Under the pieces are notes generated by a model. That model made no database searches. It was not told where the DNA came from and saw only the letters and a list, made by a program, of their open reading frames with translations. The translations under genes were made by a program, and so were the position numbers. A stretch of 64,000 nt of DNA from Gordonia sp049847105 (GTDB lineage Bacteria; Actinomycetota; Actinomycetes; Mycobacteriales; Mycobacteriaceae), in the NCBI RefSeq assembly GCF_049847105.1, contig NZ_JBNCNS010000002.1, forward strand, positions 62,001-126,000, written 5' to 3'. Below, one piece after another: positions 51,801-62,900 of this stretch. Within the stretch, counting starts at the first letter, position 1. Each line of letters starts with the position of its first letter.

Positions 51801-53985
51801 ATCGCCGTCACCGGCGGACATCCTCGATCACACCGCCGCGCGCCTGCCCGCCTACATGGTCCCGCAGACCGTGGTCGTCGTGGCGTCCTTCGACCTCACC
51901 CCGGTCGGCAAGATCGACCGCACGTCGCTTCCGCCGGTGGACTTCACGATGTCCAAGGAGTTCGTTGCGCCGCGCAGCGAGATGGAGGCCGTGGTGGCCG
52001 ACGTCTTCGCGCAGGTCCTCGACGTCTCCCGGGTGAGTGTCGACGACAGTTTCTTCGAACTCGGCGGGAACTCGCTGTCGGCGACCAAGGCGGTGTCCCG
52101 CCTCGCGGGGGTCTTCGATCGCCGGGTCCCGGTGAAGGACCTGTTCGAGAAGCCCACCGCGGCCAAGTTCGCCGCACACCTGACGTCGACGATGACCGGC
52201 CGTTCGGCGCCTCCGCTGACCGCCCGCAATCGCGCCGAGATGGTGCCGGTGTCGGGAGTGCAGCGCGGCCTCTGGCTGCTCAATCGCGCCGACCCGGATG
52301 CGGCCAATTACAATGTCGCGCTGGCACTTCGACTGTCCGGCGAGCTCGACACCGACGCGTTGCGGGCCGCGATGGGTGACCTCGTCCGGCGCCACGAGTC
52401 GCTCCGGACGACCTACCCGATGGTCAACGCGCTGCCGATCCAGATCATCATCCCGGCCGAGGACATGGTCGACGATCTCGATCTGCGCGTCACCGATGTG
52501 GACGGGGACCTGACCGACGCGATCGCCCGGGTCACCGGCGAGGGATTCGACATCGTGTCGAAGGCGCCGCTGCGGATGTCGGTGCTGCGGGTGCGTCCCG
52601 ACGAGCACGTGCTGGTGTTCGTGGTCCATCACATCAGCGCCGACGGTGCATCGATGGCGCCACTCGCCCGTGACCTGATGACCGCGTACGCGGCGCGACT
52701 CGGTGGGGCCGCACCGGCCTGGGTGCCGCTGCCCGTGCAATACGCGGACTTCACCCTGTGGCAGGCCGATCGGCTGGCGACCGCCGGTGACGACGAGGTC
52801 ACCGAGGGGGATCGTCAGCTGCAGTACTGGGCGGAGCGGCTCGAGGGCGTGCCCGACCAGATCGATCTCCCGACCGACCGCCCGCGGCCGCGCACCCCGA
52901 GTTTCGAGGGGCGCACCGTCGAGTTCGAGCTGCCCGCGGATCTCGTCCGTGCGCTGGACTCGGTGGCGCGCGTCAACAACACCACTCTCTTCATGGTCAC
53001 GCACGCGGCCTACGCCCTGCTGTTGAGCCGCATCTCCGGCAACGACGACGTGGTTATCGGCACGCCGTATGCGGGCCGCGGTGATTCCGCACTCGAGAAC
53101 GTGGTCGGGATGTTCGTCAACACCCTGGCACTGCGGACCCGGCTGTCGGTCGGCGAGCAGTTCGGCACGCTTCTCGAGCGGGTCCGCAACGAGGATCTCG
53201 TCGACATGGCACACACCGATGTGGCCTTCGACCAGATCGTCTCACGCGTACTGCCGGTGGCGCCCACCTCCTACAACCCGTTGTTCCAGGTCATGTTCGC
53301 CTTCCAGAACATCGAGTTCCCCACGCTGGAACTCGAGGGTCTGCGCATCTCGCCGGAGGACGAGCAGCTCTCTTCGGCGAAGGTCGACCTGCAGCTGACG
53401 CTCTTCCCGAGCGATCCGGCGGGGCAGACGTCCGACGGTGCCATCAAGGCCCAGTTGCTCTACGCAACGGATCTTTTCGACGCGAGCACGGTGGAGCGGA
53501 TCGCCGACTGGTATGTCCGGGTGCTCGAGGCGGTCGCCGACGACACGACTTGTATCGTGGGAGACATTGTGCTCGATCTCGCCGATGAAGCCACCAGCAC
53601 CGCGCAGGACGCGGTCACCCTCGCAGATCTGGTGACCCGGGCCGCCGCGGCGGAGCCGATGGCGACCGCGGTCGAGCGGAATGGATTCATCATGGGCTTC
53701 GGTGACCTGGATGCGATCAAGACCGCCATGTCGGCCGGGCTGCCCGCCGACGATTCGAACGCCGGCCTCACGATGGCGTTGATGAGCAGCGTCCCGGACC
53801 TGGTCACGTCCGGTCCCGACACCCTCGACGCCGTGGTCCGAGAGCTACGGGTGCGCGCTGTCGAGGTCGTCGGCAACGATGGGGACGCGCCCGGCGCCCA
53901 GACGGTCGACGGCACCGTTGTCCCGGTGAGAGGCGAGGTCCCGGTGAGAGGCGAGGTCCCGGTGAGAGGCGCCGATCGCGCGTGA
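45853..53985 (+). CDS. Non-ribosomal peptide synthetase 1: C-A(Ser)-T-C-A-T-C
   Basis: The 2710-residue synthetase has these domains: C1 at 15-445 (HHIVIDG, about 152), A1 at 470-960, T1 with GADSL (about 1016), C2 from 1074 (HHIAADG), A2 at 1533-2029 (TSGSTGRPKA), T2 with GGNSL (about 2071) and C3 at 2131-2570 (HHISADG). A 130-residue tail follows, resembling a worn A-domain start. The A1 pocket reads D-V-W-H-F-S-L-V-D-K, the known Ser code. The A2 pocket reads D-A-F-V-V-V-L-I-W-K, which I cannot assign. C1 resembles the EntF starter domain, so an acyl or aryl cap is likely. GTG 45853 or ATG 45862 may be the start. Its stop overlaps NRPS2. Confidence 0.93.
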   Translation: MSGMHPEDDRVADVSGYQPLALTAAQRGMWFAENLSPDYSVTVANYLDIRDDDRPLDIELFARVVREVGWDLQSPFTRIIESGGVPMQLVDPTVDFTLAVIDLRDDADPMAAALRWMNADYQRTIDLVTDQLTVTSLIRVADDRALWYLRAHHIVIDGYAALTAMQETLERYNAVVEGRTRTDRPHASLADLVADDRAYAESTRHESDRVHWTDRAGDLPERVSLAVSAAVAPLHPVNLIAGSALDTARQEVLEERAAQIGGSPAVLLTAVFSAYLARMSGTDDVALSLPVTGRATARIKRAGGMLSNMLPIVARDVTGLTTGDLVGQLKLEMTGALRHQRYRFEEIRLDAGMADSNTASFGPIVNMMMFDKPIELAGARVDYQILTSGILEDLRLNLYQAGPGERLVVDLHGNPELYRQDELDQHLRRFLIFMDRLMAEPNTPIGEVDLLFDGEATTLLETGAGPRAELPGDDTSLLDDFERQVALTPDAVAVEFEGRTWTYGEFDALRLGLAGRLLDDGVAAGDRVLVSLPRGLAQVCAVYAILTAGAAYVPVDPGQPARRRALIADSVGAEVVIDAAYLTWARFDDARPVARTAPVAARRDGDASAYVIFTSGSTGVPKGVEVTQRAAINRLGWMQDGHPIGPDDAVLYKTPITFDVSVWELFWPLRTGGRMVIARPDGHRDPEYLARLIEDTGVTTLHFVPSMLDAYVDILSQRNRATTTMDGILGAATVFGPTVRQVFTSGEPLSRALADKVGAVSSVDLCNLYGPTEAAVDVTEHRVTDQTGPVPIGRPMVNTDVRVLDVRLRPVPIGVAGELYLAGAQLARGYAGRPDLTADRFVADPFAPAGTRMYRTGDLVRWNDRHELEYLGRTDFQIKIRGQRVELGEIEAVLADVPHVDAVVVVARSDDGAGPMLVAYLRSNSETVEEQRVLAFCRKNLPSHMVPSAVVVLDDFPVNASGKLDRSALPAPTTGADVPFEAPESAVEVALADLVADLIGADRVSLRDNIFAIGADSLTAARLVSRARNEYGLSLRLTDIFDSSDLGEIARRADDAADADLPELGPVADRASVIPLSHAQTRLWFINRMDPAAATYNMPGAIRLGPDADLDALRGAVLDVLERHEALRTRYPSVAGEPVQEVLPVVDLEHHAEVEVRPVVGTLDEAVASETVRGFDLVDEIGFRWAVFADSEGYVLVVVLHHIAADGFSLRPLIRDLMTAYRSRRDGDSPRFAPLPIQYADFALWQHRMLGDVEHPSELQTRELDFWRAELAGMPDFLTLPTDRPRPEVAGGAGDYVDVSIDGQLVAGIRSLARRVSVTPFAVIHGAVAAVLARLGDTDDVAIGTALAGRDDELTADLVGMFVNTVVLRTPVGTATTVSDLLASAHTARATAMAHANVPFERVVDAVAPQRLSSHTPLFQVALTMQSDQSGELRQWADSAEVIDARVPAAKYDLAFSVTERSADGPPDDVHYDVEISYATDLFDESTVSAIGDRLITMMQGMVADADAPVGQIDLLPPDEVAALSDRSPSAAAPQTLRELLAAGVNAANPAAPALVGDGSTTSWDVFEIRTNQLARELISRGAGPGSVVAVTIPRSAQSVIATVAVAKTGAAFVNIDPRHPAERRADMLFDAAPVLGVTVCDVAVDAPGDVDWLVIDDEQIELQVAGHCGTRIQDGELVSAPGLDDLAYLIYTSGSTGRPKAAAVTHRGLANMVANQRGTLSVGPAARVLHVASPSFDASIFEIAMALCSGGRLVVSPADVFGGAELDEVIAGGGVTHAVMTPSALGTLEPSRVRSLSTVVSVGEACPPDLMRRWVGAGRQFFNLYGPTEATIWATAAGPMRADDAVTIGPAVSGVGALVLDRGLRPTPVGVPGELYLTGVQLGRGYHGRPDLTATAFVANPHEPNSRMYRTGDRVVRTADGALIYQGRNDFQLKIRGQRIEPGEVDAGLMEHPGVANALSLGVLGPAGETVLVSYVTAADGASPSPADILDHTAARLPAYMVPQTVVVVASFDLTPVGKIDRTSLPPVDFTMSKEFVAPRSEMEAVVADVFAQVLDVSRVSVDDSFFELGGNSLSATKAVSRLAGVFDRRVPVKDLFEKPTAAKFAAHLTSTMTGRSAPPLTARNRAEMVPVSGVQRGLWLLNRADPDAANYNVALALRLSGELDTDALRAAMGDLVRRHESLRTTYPMVNALPIQIIIPAEDMVDDLDLRVTDVDGDLTDAIARVTGEGFDIVSKAPLRMSVLRVRPDEHVLVFVVHHISADGASMAPLARDLMTAYAARLGGAAPAWVPLPVQYADFTLWQADRLATAGDDEVTEGDRQLQYWAERLEGVPDQIDLPTDRPRPRTPSFEGRTVEFELPADLVRALDSVARVNNTTLFMVTHAAYALLLSRISGNDDVVIGTPYAGRGDSALENVVGMFVNTLALRTRLSVGEQFGTLLERVRNEDLVDMAHTDVAFDQIVSRVLPVAPTSYNPLFQVMFAFQNIEFPTLELEGLRISPEDEQLSSAKVDLQLTLFPSDPAGQTSDGAIKAQLLYATDLFDASTVERIADWYVRVLEAVADDTTCIVGDIVLDLADEATSTAQDAVTLADLVTRAAAAEPMATAVERNGFIMGFGDLDAIKTAMSAGLPADDSNAGLTMALMSSVPDLVTSGPDTLDAVVRELRVRAVEVVGNDGDAPGAQTVDGTVVPVRGEVPVRGEVPVRGADRA
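53920..53973 (+). repeat. 18-base tandem repeat at the NRPS1 C-terminus
   Basis: Three copies of GTCCCGGTGAGAGGCGAG, the last with two changed bases, encode VPVRGE-VPVRGE-VPVRGA just before the stop. The repeat also carries GAGAGG, which may serve as ribosome site for NRPS2. A flexible or docking tail between the two synthetases is one reading. Confidence 0.85.
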
Positions 53986-56900
53986 CGGCCCCCGAGCACG
54001 GCCAACGGGACCTCTCCTCCGGATGGGGCCCCCGGCCATCCACCCTGCACCTGATCGCCGTGGCGGCCGCCACGGCGCCGGAGCAGACCTCCTTCACCGG
54101 TGCGGCCGGCCCCGTCACCTTCGGTGCGCTCCAGGCGCAGGTCGCGGCCACCGCGAGCGTGCTCGCTGCGAGTGGGCTCGACGCCGAGTCGGCGGTGGTG
54201 GGTACCGTCACCGGCCTGATCCCGAAGGCCGGGCTGGCGGCCGGTGAGATCGCCGCCGAGGCGAACCGGGTCGTGGACCGGGTCCGTTCGATCGCGTTCG
54301 AGATGTCGGGCTCCTCGGACTGGGGCTCGCTCCCGGGACTTTTCCGTTTGTCCGCTCATCGATTCGCCGATCGAACCGCGGTCGTCGATCTCGACGGCGC
54401 GGCCCTGACGTACCGGGAACTCGATGAGCGTTCGGACCGGCTCGCCGCCGGCCTCATCTCGGCCGGCGCCGGTCCCGAGATCTTGATCGGTGTCGCGATG
54501 CCGAGATCGGCAGAACTGATCGTCGCGTTGCTCGGCGTGATCAAGTCGGGTGCGGCCTACCTGCCGCTCGACCGATCGCATCCGCTCGAACGGCTGCAGA
54601 CGATCATCGATGACGCCGGGCCGTTGCTCGTCCTCGCCGACGACGAGACCATCAAGGCCTGGCAGACCCTCGACGTCTCCCTGTCCACGGTTGCCGATGC
54701 CGGCAGCGATCACGGTGTCGATCTCATCCCGCAGCACATCAACGGGGCGCATCCCGCGTACGTGATGTACACCTCCGGCTCGACGGGCAAGCCCAAGGGC
54801 GTGGTGGTCACCCACGACGACGTGGTCACCCTGATGCGGTCGATGGGTGAGATGTACGACCTGTCCTGCGACGACGTATGGACGATGTTCCAGTCCTATG
54901 CCTTCGACGTGTCGGTCGGCGAGATCTGGGTGTCGCTGAGCTTCGGCGGCCGTCTCGTCGTGCTCGACTATTTCACGACCCGATCACCCGCCGACTTCGT
55001 GGAGGTTCTCGAACGGGAACAGGTCACCGTCGTCAACCTCACCCCGTCCGCCTTCTACCAACTGGCCGCCGCCGTCCGTCCGCCCGCGAACGGCGTGGTG
55101 GCGCCGTCGATCCGGTACATGATCTTTGTCGGTGAGGCACTCGACTTCGCGCAGGTACGCCGTTGGCACGACGACCGGCTCACGCTGGACGGCAACGCGG
55201 GACCGTCGCTGAACAACATGTACGGCCCCACCGAGGCGACGGTGTACATGACCCGACGGGAACTGACGATCGATCTCGTCGCGAACAGTCTGGCTTCGGA
55301 CATCGGCGGTTCCATCCCCGGCACTCGCTGCTACGTGCTCGACCAGCGCCTCGCCCGTGTGCCCGAGGGCGTACCCGGCGAACTGTACATCGCCGGTGGG
55401 CAGGTCGCGCGTGGATACCTGGGCCGATTCGGCCTGAACGCAACACGATTCGTCGCCGACCCCTACGAGCCGGGGGCCCGTATGTACCGCACCGGGGATG
55501 TCGTGATTCCCCGGGGTGATGCGATGGAGTACATCGGGCGCAGCGACGCCCAGGTGAAACTCCGGGGATACCGCATCGAACTCGGTGAGGTGGAGGCAGC
55601 GCTCTTGGACGCGCCCGGAGTGGATGCCGCGGCCGCCGCGATCAAGCAGCGTGACGGTCAACCCGAGCAGATGGTCGGCTACGTCGTCGGGACCGGAACG
55701 GACGGCGGAGATCTCGACGGGACCGAGATCAGGTCCGCCGTCGCGATCAGGGTTCCGGACTACATGGTTCCCGACGTGGTGATGGTCCTCGACCAGCTGC
55801 CGCTCAATGTCAACGGGAAGCTCGATCGCAAGGCGCTCCCGGTGCCCACGCCGGCCGGCGCGATGGCGTACGTACCGCCGCGCGGCGAGGCCGAGCGCCA
55901 GATCGCCACGGTGTTCGAGGCCGTCCTCGACGTCGATCAGGTCAGTGTCGTCGAGTCGTTGTTCGGCCTCGGCGGCAATTCCCTGGTGGCCGCGCAGATC
56001 GCCGCGAGGTGCAAGGACGATCTCGACCTGGTGGTGTCCGTCCGGGACATCTTCGAAGCGCCTACGGTGCGCGATCTCGCCGCGCGCGTGGCCGGCCGCC
56101 GGCACGTCCACCGACCCGAACTCGTCGCGACCGAGCGGCCGTCGCCGATCCCGCTGTCGTATGCGCAGCGGCGGATCTGGTTCCTGGCCACCCTCGACGC
56201 GGGCAGCCACGTCTACAACATCCCGCTGGTACTCAGGTTCCGGGGAGATCTCGATCCGTCGGCGCTCGACGGCGCGGTCCGTGACCTCCTCGGCAGGCAC
56301 GAGATCCTGCGCACCCGCTTCCCGTCGACCGACGGCGTGCCCGAACAGGTCGTGCTCGGTGAGGGGAGCTACCGTCCCGATCTCCAGATCGATCCGGCGG
56401 TCCGCATCCCGGCCGACGACCCGGCCGCTGTCGACGCCGCCCTCGCGGGAGTGATCGGCGTCGGATTCGATCTCGAGACGGCGCCGCCGATCCGCGCACG
56501 ACTGTTCCAGACCGCCGACGACGAATTCGTCTTCGCCCTCGTCGCCCACCATGTCATCAGCGACGGCGGGTCGCTCACGCCGCTGGCACAGGATCTGGTG
56601 GCCGCCTACGGCGCCCGCCGAGGTGAGGGCGACGCAGATCGACCGCGACTCGACGTCCAGTACGCCGACTACACCGTCTGGCAACGACACGTCCTCGGCG
56701 AGCCCGGTACCCCCGATTCGCTTGCAGCGCAACAACTGGAGTTCTGGGAACAGGATCTCGACGGTGCGCCGGAACTGATCGCGCTGCCCACCGACCGGCC
56801 ACGGCCGCCCGTGCAGAGCAATCGCGCCGACGCCGTGACCTTCGAGGTCGACGGAGAACTGTTCGCCGCGATCAGGCAGTTCGCGCACGCGCACAACGCG

Positions 56901-59900
56901 TCGCTGTTCATGGTGTTGCACGCCGCCTGGGTGTTGGTGCTGCACCGCCTGACCGGTGACCGTGACGTGGTGGTCGGCACCCCCTACGCGGGCCGTGGTG
57001 AGCGTGCCCTCGAACATCTCGTCGGCATGTTCATGAACACGGTCGTGCTGCGTACCCCCGTCGATCCGGCCCGCGGCTTCGCGGAGCTGGTCGGGGAGGT
57101 CCGTGACCGGGATCTGGCGGCACTGGGCAATGCCGACATCCCGTTCGACATGATCGTCGAGAAGCTGCGGCCGACCCGTAGCACCGCACATTCGCCGGTC
57201 TTCCAGGTGCTGCTACTCCTCCAGGACGCGCAGGGCGCGCGGTTCGACCTGCCCGGTGTCACAGCGGAATTGGTCGAGCACTACCGCGACCTGACCGATC
57301 ACGATCTCGCGATCACCCTGATCGAGGGTGGCGGTGGTGATCAGGTCCTCTCCGGTGTGATCGAGTACGCGACCGACCTCTTCGACCGTGAGACGGTCGG
57401 CGAGTTCATCGCGATCTTCGAGCGGATCATCCGGCAGGTCGTCGTCGAACCCGATCGTGCGCTGGGCGACCTCGAGGTGTTGGGCGCGGCCGACGTCGAG
57501 CGCCGCCGAGAACTCTCCGCCGGTGCGGTGGTGCCGGTCCGCACCGAGACTATCGCCGACGCCGTGGCGCGACAGGCTGCGGCAGCCCCCGATCTGCCGG
57601 CCCTGGTGACCGACGGACGCACCCTGACCTACGGCGACCTCGCATCCCGGATCAATATCCTGGCAAGGGATCTCATCCGACGTGGGATCGGCCCCGATGT
57701 CGCGGTCGGCGTGTGCGTCCCGCGCTCGGTGGAGATGGTGGTGGCCATTCACGCCGTGGTCGCGGCCGGCGGACAGTATGTGCCGATCGACGTCGCCGCC
57801 CCGGTGGACCGGGTCCGGTACATGCTCGACACCGCAGGTGCCGGGGTCGTATTGGTCGGCCCGGGCGCCCCGCCCGCGGCCGTCGTCGAGGCAGGCGCGG
57901 AGATCCTTGCCGTCGAATGTGATTCGGCGGTCGCCGGCGACGACACCCCCCTGCGCGACGACGAGCGCCACACACCTCTACGGCCGGACCACGCGGCCTA
58001 CACGATCTTCACGTCCGGATCGACGGGACGGCCGAAGGGCGTGACCGTGTCGCACGACGCGGTGGTCAACCGGATGCGCTGGGGACTCGACGAATTGCCG
58101 ATCGACACGTCCGACACGGTGGTGCTGAAGACGCCGGTCACCTTCGACTGTTCGGTGGCCGAGTTGTTCGCGCCGTTGATGGTCGGCGCCCGGCTGCTGG
58201 TGCTCGACGCCGACGGTCATCTCGATCCGGTGTACGTGGCCGAGCAGATCGCGAAGCACCGGGCGACCATGGTGCATTTCGTGCCGTCGATGCTGTCGGT
58301 GTTCCTCGAGGTCGCCGGTCCGGAACGGATTCGGTCGCTCGATTCGCTGCGCATCGTGTCCACCACAGGGGAAGCGCTCCCGCCGGCGGTGGCGGCCGAG
58401 ACGCGGCAGTTGTTGCCCGAGGTGCTGTTCTACAACCTGTACGGGCCGACGGAGGCCGCCGTGGAGATCACCTATCAGCAGATCGACGATGTGGCCGCCT
58501 CGCTCGGATCGGTGCCGATCGGTGTCCCGGTGTGGAACTCGACCGCGCACGTGCTCGACGCACGACTGCACCCCGTGCCCAGAGGCGCTGCCGGCGAGCT
58601 CTACGTCGGCGGGATCCAACTGGCCCGGGGCTATGCCGCTCGACCGGAACTGACCGCGGAACGTTTTGTGGCCGATCCGTTCGGTCCGCCGGGGTCGCGG
58701 TTGTACCGAACCGGAGACCTGGTACGTCACCGAGGCGACGGATCACTGGACTACTTGGGCCGCACCGACTTCCAGATCAAGTTGCGGGGTCAGCGCATCG
58801 AGCTGGGCGAGATCGAGTCGGTGCTGGCATCGGCGCCCGGCGTGGTGCACGCGGCCGCGACGGTGGCCGCCGCGCCGGCCGGCGGAGATCATCTCGTGGC
58901 ATACCTGGCGGGTGCGAGTGGTCAGCCGATCGACCTGGACCGGGTCAAGTCGGTGACGTCGGAGGCACTCGCGGAGTACATGCGGCCCACGGTCTGGATG
59001 GTCCTCGACGACATCCCGCTCAACTCGGCGGGCAAACTCGATCGCCGGGCCCTGCCGGAACCCGAGTTCAGCGCAGGGGAGTACGTGGCCCCGGAATCGG
59101 ATGTCGAGGCGAGGGTCGCCGGTGTGTTCGCCGACGTGCTGGGCGTCGACCGGGTGTCGGTGACCGACAGCTTCTTCGATCTCGGTGGCAACTCGCTGTC
59201 GGCGACCCGGGTCGCCGCCCGGGTGGCCGACGCGCTCGGGGCGGACGTACCCGTGCGGTTGCTGTTCGACGCACCCACCGCACGTGAACTCGCCGAACTC
59301 GTCTCGGGCGCGGCCGGCCTGCGCGCCGGCCGTCCGGCACTCGTACCCACCGGGCCCCGAACCGAGCCGCTGCCACTGTCGTTCGCGCAGCAGCGGATGT
59401 GGTTCATCAACCAATTCGACACGACATCACCTGCCTACAACATCCCCGTCCTGCTCCGCCTGCGCGGCCCGGTGGACGCCGATGCCATGGGAGATGCCTT
59501 CGCGGATGTGGTGGCGCGTCACGAAGTGCTGCGCACTCGCTATCCGGCCGGTCCCGACGGCACGCCGCATCAGGAGATCTCCGATGTCGCGGCGGCGACC
59601 CCGCTGTTGGACTGGGGGATCGGTGACGAGGTGCGGGCGCGTGAACTCCTGTGGCGCGGCTTCGACGTCGCGGGTGAATTGCCCATCCGGGCACGACTCG
59701 CGACGGTCGGCCCCGACGAACACCTCCTCGTGGTTGTTCTCCACCACATCGCCGCGGACGGGGAGTCCGGCCCGGTGCTCGCCCGCGACCTCGCCATCGC
59801 GTACACCGCACGCGCACAGTCACAATCACCGGCGTGGGCGCCGATGGCCGTGCAGTACGCCGACTACGCGATCTGGCAACGGGAAGCGCTCGGCGACGAC

Positions 59901-62900
59901 CGTGACCCCGGTTCGGAGATCTCCCGACAGCTCGGGCACTGGCGGACGCAGCTCGCCGGGCTCCCCGACGTGCTGGAACTGCCCACCGATCACCCGCGCC
60001 CCACGGTGGCGTCGATGCGCAGCGGAGCGGTCGAGTACCGGGTCGGCGAGGACATTCGTCATGGTCTCGATCAACTCGCGCGTGCCCACGGCACCACGAG
60101 ATTCATGGTGGTCCACGCCGCGCTGGCCGTGCTGTTGGCGCGGTTGTCGGCAACATCGGACATCGCGGTCGCCACGCCGGTCGCCGGTCGCGGCGAGGTC
60201 GCCCTCGACGACCTCGTCGGCATGTTCGTGAACACGCTGGTGCTGCGCACCGAGGTGACCCCCGATCAGTCGCTGGCGGAACTGCTGGGCCAGGTGCGGC
60301 GCGTCGATCTCGACGCCTTCTCGCACGCCGACGTGCCGTTCGAACGGGTCGTCGAGGCACTGGACCCGGTGCGGTCGGAATCGTTCGAACCGCTCGCCCA
60401 GGTGTTGCTCGTCCTCGATCAGAGCGGGCTCGGTCCGAGTGCGGTCGGCGAGCTCGAGATCACTGCCGAGGATCCGGGTGCCGACGCCGCCAAGTTCGAC
60501 CTCACGGTCGGGATGACCGAGACCGACGAGGGCGCGATCACCGGCAAGATCATCTATGCCACAGATCTTTTCGACCACGCCGGCGCCGAACGCATCGCCT
60601 CCGCATTCCGCAGCCTGCTGATCGAGATCTCCGTGGCGGCCTCGGCCGGAGCCGATCCCGCCGTCGGTGATCTCGCTCTCGTCGACGAGGCCGAGGCGTC
60701 GCGCCGCGTGGCAGAGGCCACCGGGTCGCGCGTCGAACTGCCGACACAGGTCCTGCCCGAGGCCCTGAGCGAATTCGCCTCACGCCACCCGGGCGCCCCG
60801 GCGCTGCTGTTCGACGACCGCGTGGTCGACCACGCCGAGTTCGCCGCCCGGGTGAACATGCTGGCCCGAACGCTGATCTCGCTCGGTGTGGGGCCGGACG
60901 TGGCGGTGGCCGTGTGCATTCCGCGGTCGGTCGAGATGGTCGTCGCGATCCACGCGGTGGTGACCGCCGGCGGACAGTACGTCCCGATCGACACCGAGGC
61001 GCCCGCCGAGCGCGCCGACTACATCATCGACACCGCCGGTGCGGCGGTACTTCTCGTCGATCCGGGTGCCCCTCCGGAGCCCGTTTCCGCCAATGCGACG
61101 CCCGTCGTGGTGGTCGACGCCGATCGCCCGGTCGACCTCGATGCTCCCGACGCGCAGCCGGTGTCGAACGCCGATCGCACCGGGCCGCTGCATCCCGACC
61201 ACGCTGTCTACACGATCTTCACCTCCGGTTCCACCGGCCGGCCGAAGGGTGTGACGGTCAGTCACCGCTCGGTGCTCAACCGGTTGCGGTGGGGTCTGGC
61301 GAGCTTCCCGTTCGGCACCGACGACACGGTGATCCTCAAGACGCCCTACACCTTCGACGTCTCGGTACCGGAATTGTTCGCGCCGCTGATCGCCGGTGCC
61401 CGACTCCTCGTCGCGCGCCATGGGGGACACACCGACCCGACCTACCTCGCCGAGGTGCTGTCGGCGCACCGGGTGACGTCGGTGCATTTCGTGCCGTCGA
61501 TGCTGTCGGTGTTCCTCGATGTGGTCCCCGCCCGGCAGTTGGCCGCCCTGACCCATCTGCGCTACGTCTTCTGCTCCGGCGAGGCCCTGTCGCCCTCGGT
61601 CGCCGCCGCGGCCCGGGACCGGTTCCCGCACGCCGGGCTGCACGACCTGTTCGGTCCGACCGAGGCCGCCGTCGAGGTCGCCCATCAGGGCATCGACGTC
61701 GTCGGCGACGTGGTGCCGATCGGCCGACCGACCTGGAACACCCAGACCCTGGTGCTCGATGCACGCCTGCGGGTGGTGCCGGTCGGCGTCCCGGGCGAGC
61801 TCTACCTCGGCGGTGTGCAGGTGGCCCGCGGATACGCGGCCCGCCCCGACCTCACGGCCGACCGATTCGTCGCCAACCCGTACGGGGTCTCCGGCGGACG
61901 GCTGTACCGCACCGGTGATCTCGTCCGGGTCAATTCGGCGGGTGAGCTGGAATACCTGGGCCGCACCGACTTCCAGGTGAAGCTGCGCGGTCAGCGGGTG
62001 GAGCTCGGCGAGATCGAGTCCGTGCTCTCCGGCGTGCCAGGGGTCGTCCACGCGGCCGCGACAGTCGCCACCGGGCCCGGCGATGCTCAGCATCTCGTCG
62101 CCTACCTGTCCCCGACGGCAACCGTCGACGTCGATGCGACGCGACGTGCCGTCGCAGCGGCGCTCCCGCAGTACATGCGGCCCACGGTGTGGACGGTGCT
62201 CGACGAACTGCCGCTCGGCAGTGCCGGCAAGCTCGACCGCCGTGCCCTTCCACAGCCCGACTTCTCGACGACCGAATCCACCGAGACCGTTGAGCCGGGG
62301 ACCGAGGCGGAACGCCGTATCGCGGAGATCGTCGCCGGTGTGCTCGGCGCCGACCGGGTCGGCGTGACCGAATCCTTCTTCGCGCTCGGCGGCGACTCGA
62401 TCATGTCGATCCAGGTCTCGGCGCTGCTGCGCGGTGCCGGGTTCCCGCTCAGCCCACGGGAGATCTTCGAACACAAGACTGTTCGTGACCTCGCCCGGGC
62501 CGTCGAGACCTCGCCCGGCGACCTCCTGCACGAGCTGCCGGGCGGCGCCGTCGGCGAGGTGGCCATCACACCGACCGTGCACTGGATGCTCGAACATGCC
62601 GACGAACCGTCGGATGTGGCGGACTACTCGCAGGCCGTCGTCCTCACTCTGCCGTCGCGCGTCGACGAGATCGGGCTGAGCGCTGTGCTCGATGCCGTGG
62701 TCGCGCACCATCCGGCATTGTCGGCGCGGTTGACGCAGACAGCCGACGGATGGTCGATGCGGGCCGGTGAGCCGTTTTCCGGTGCCGACGCCCTGACCAT
62801 CTGGACGGCCGACGAGGCTGCCCGGCGTGCTGGGGTCACCGACGGTGCCGCACTCGTCCACGCCGCTCATGCCGATGCGCTGGGTCGCTTGGATCCGGCC

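Noticed and set aside
54984..57191. Minus-strand frame of 735 codons opposite NRPS2, and a similar one at 60780-63410
   Set aside because: Antisense to NRPS core motifs, Arg/Asp/Gly-rich, no family.
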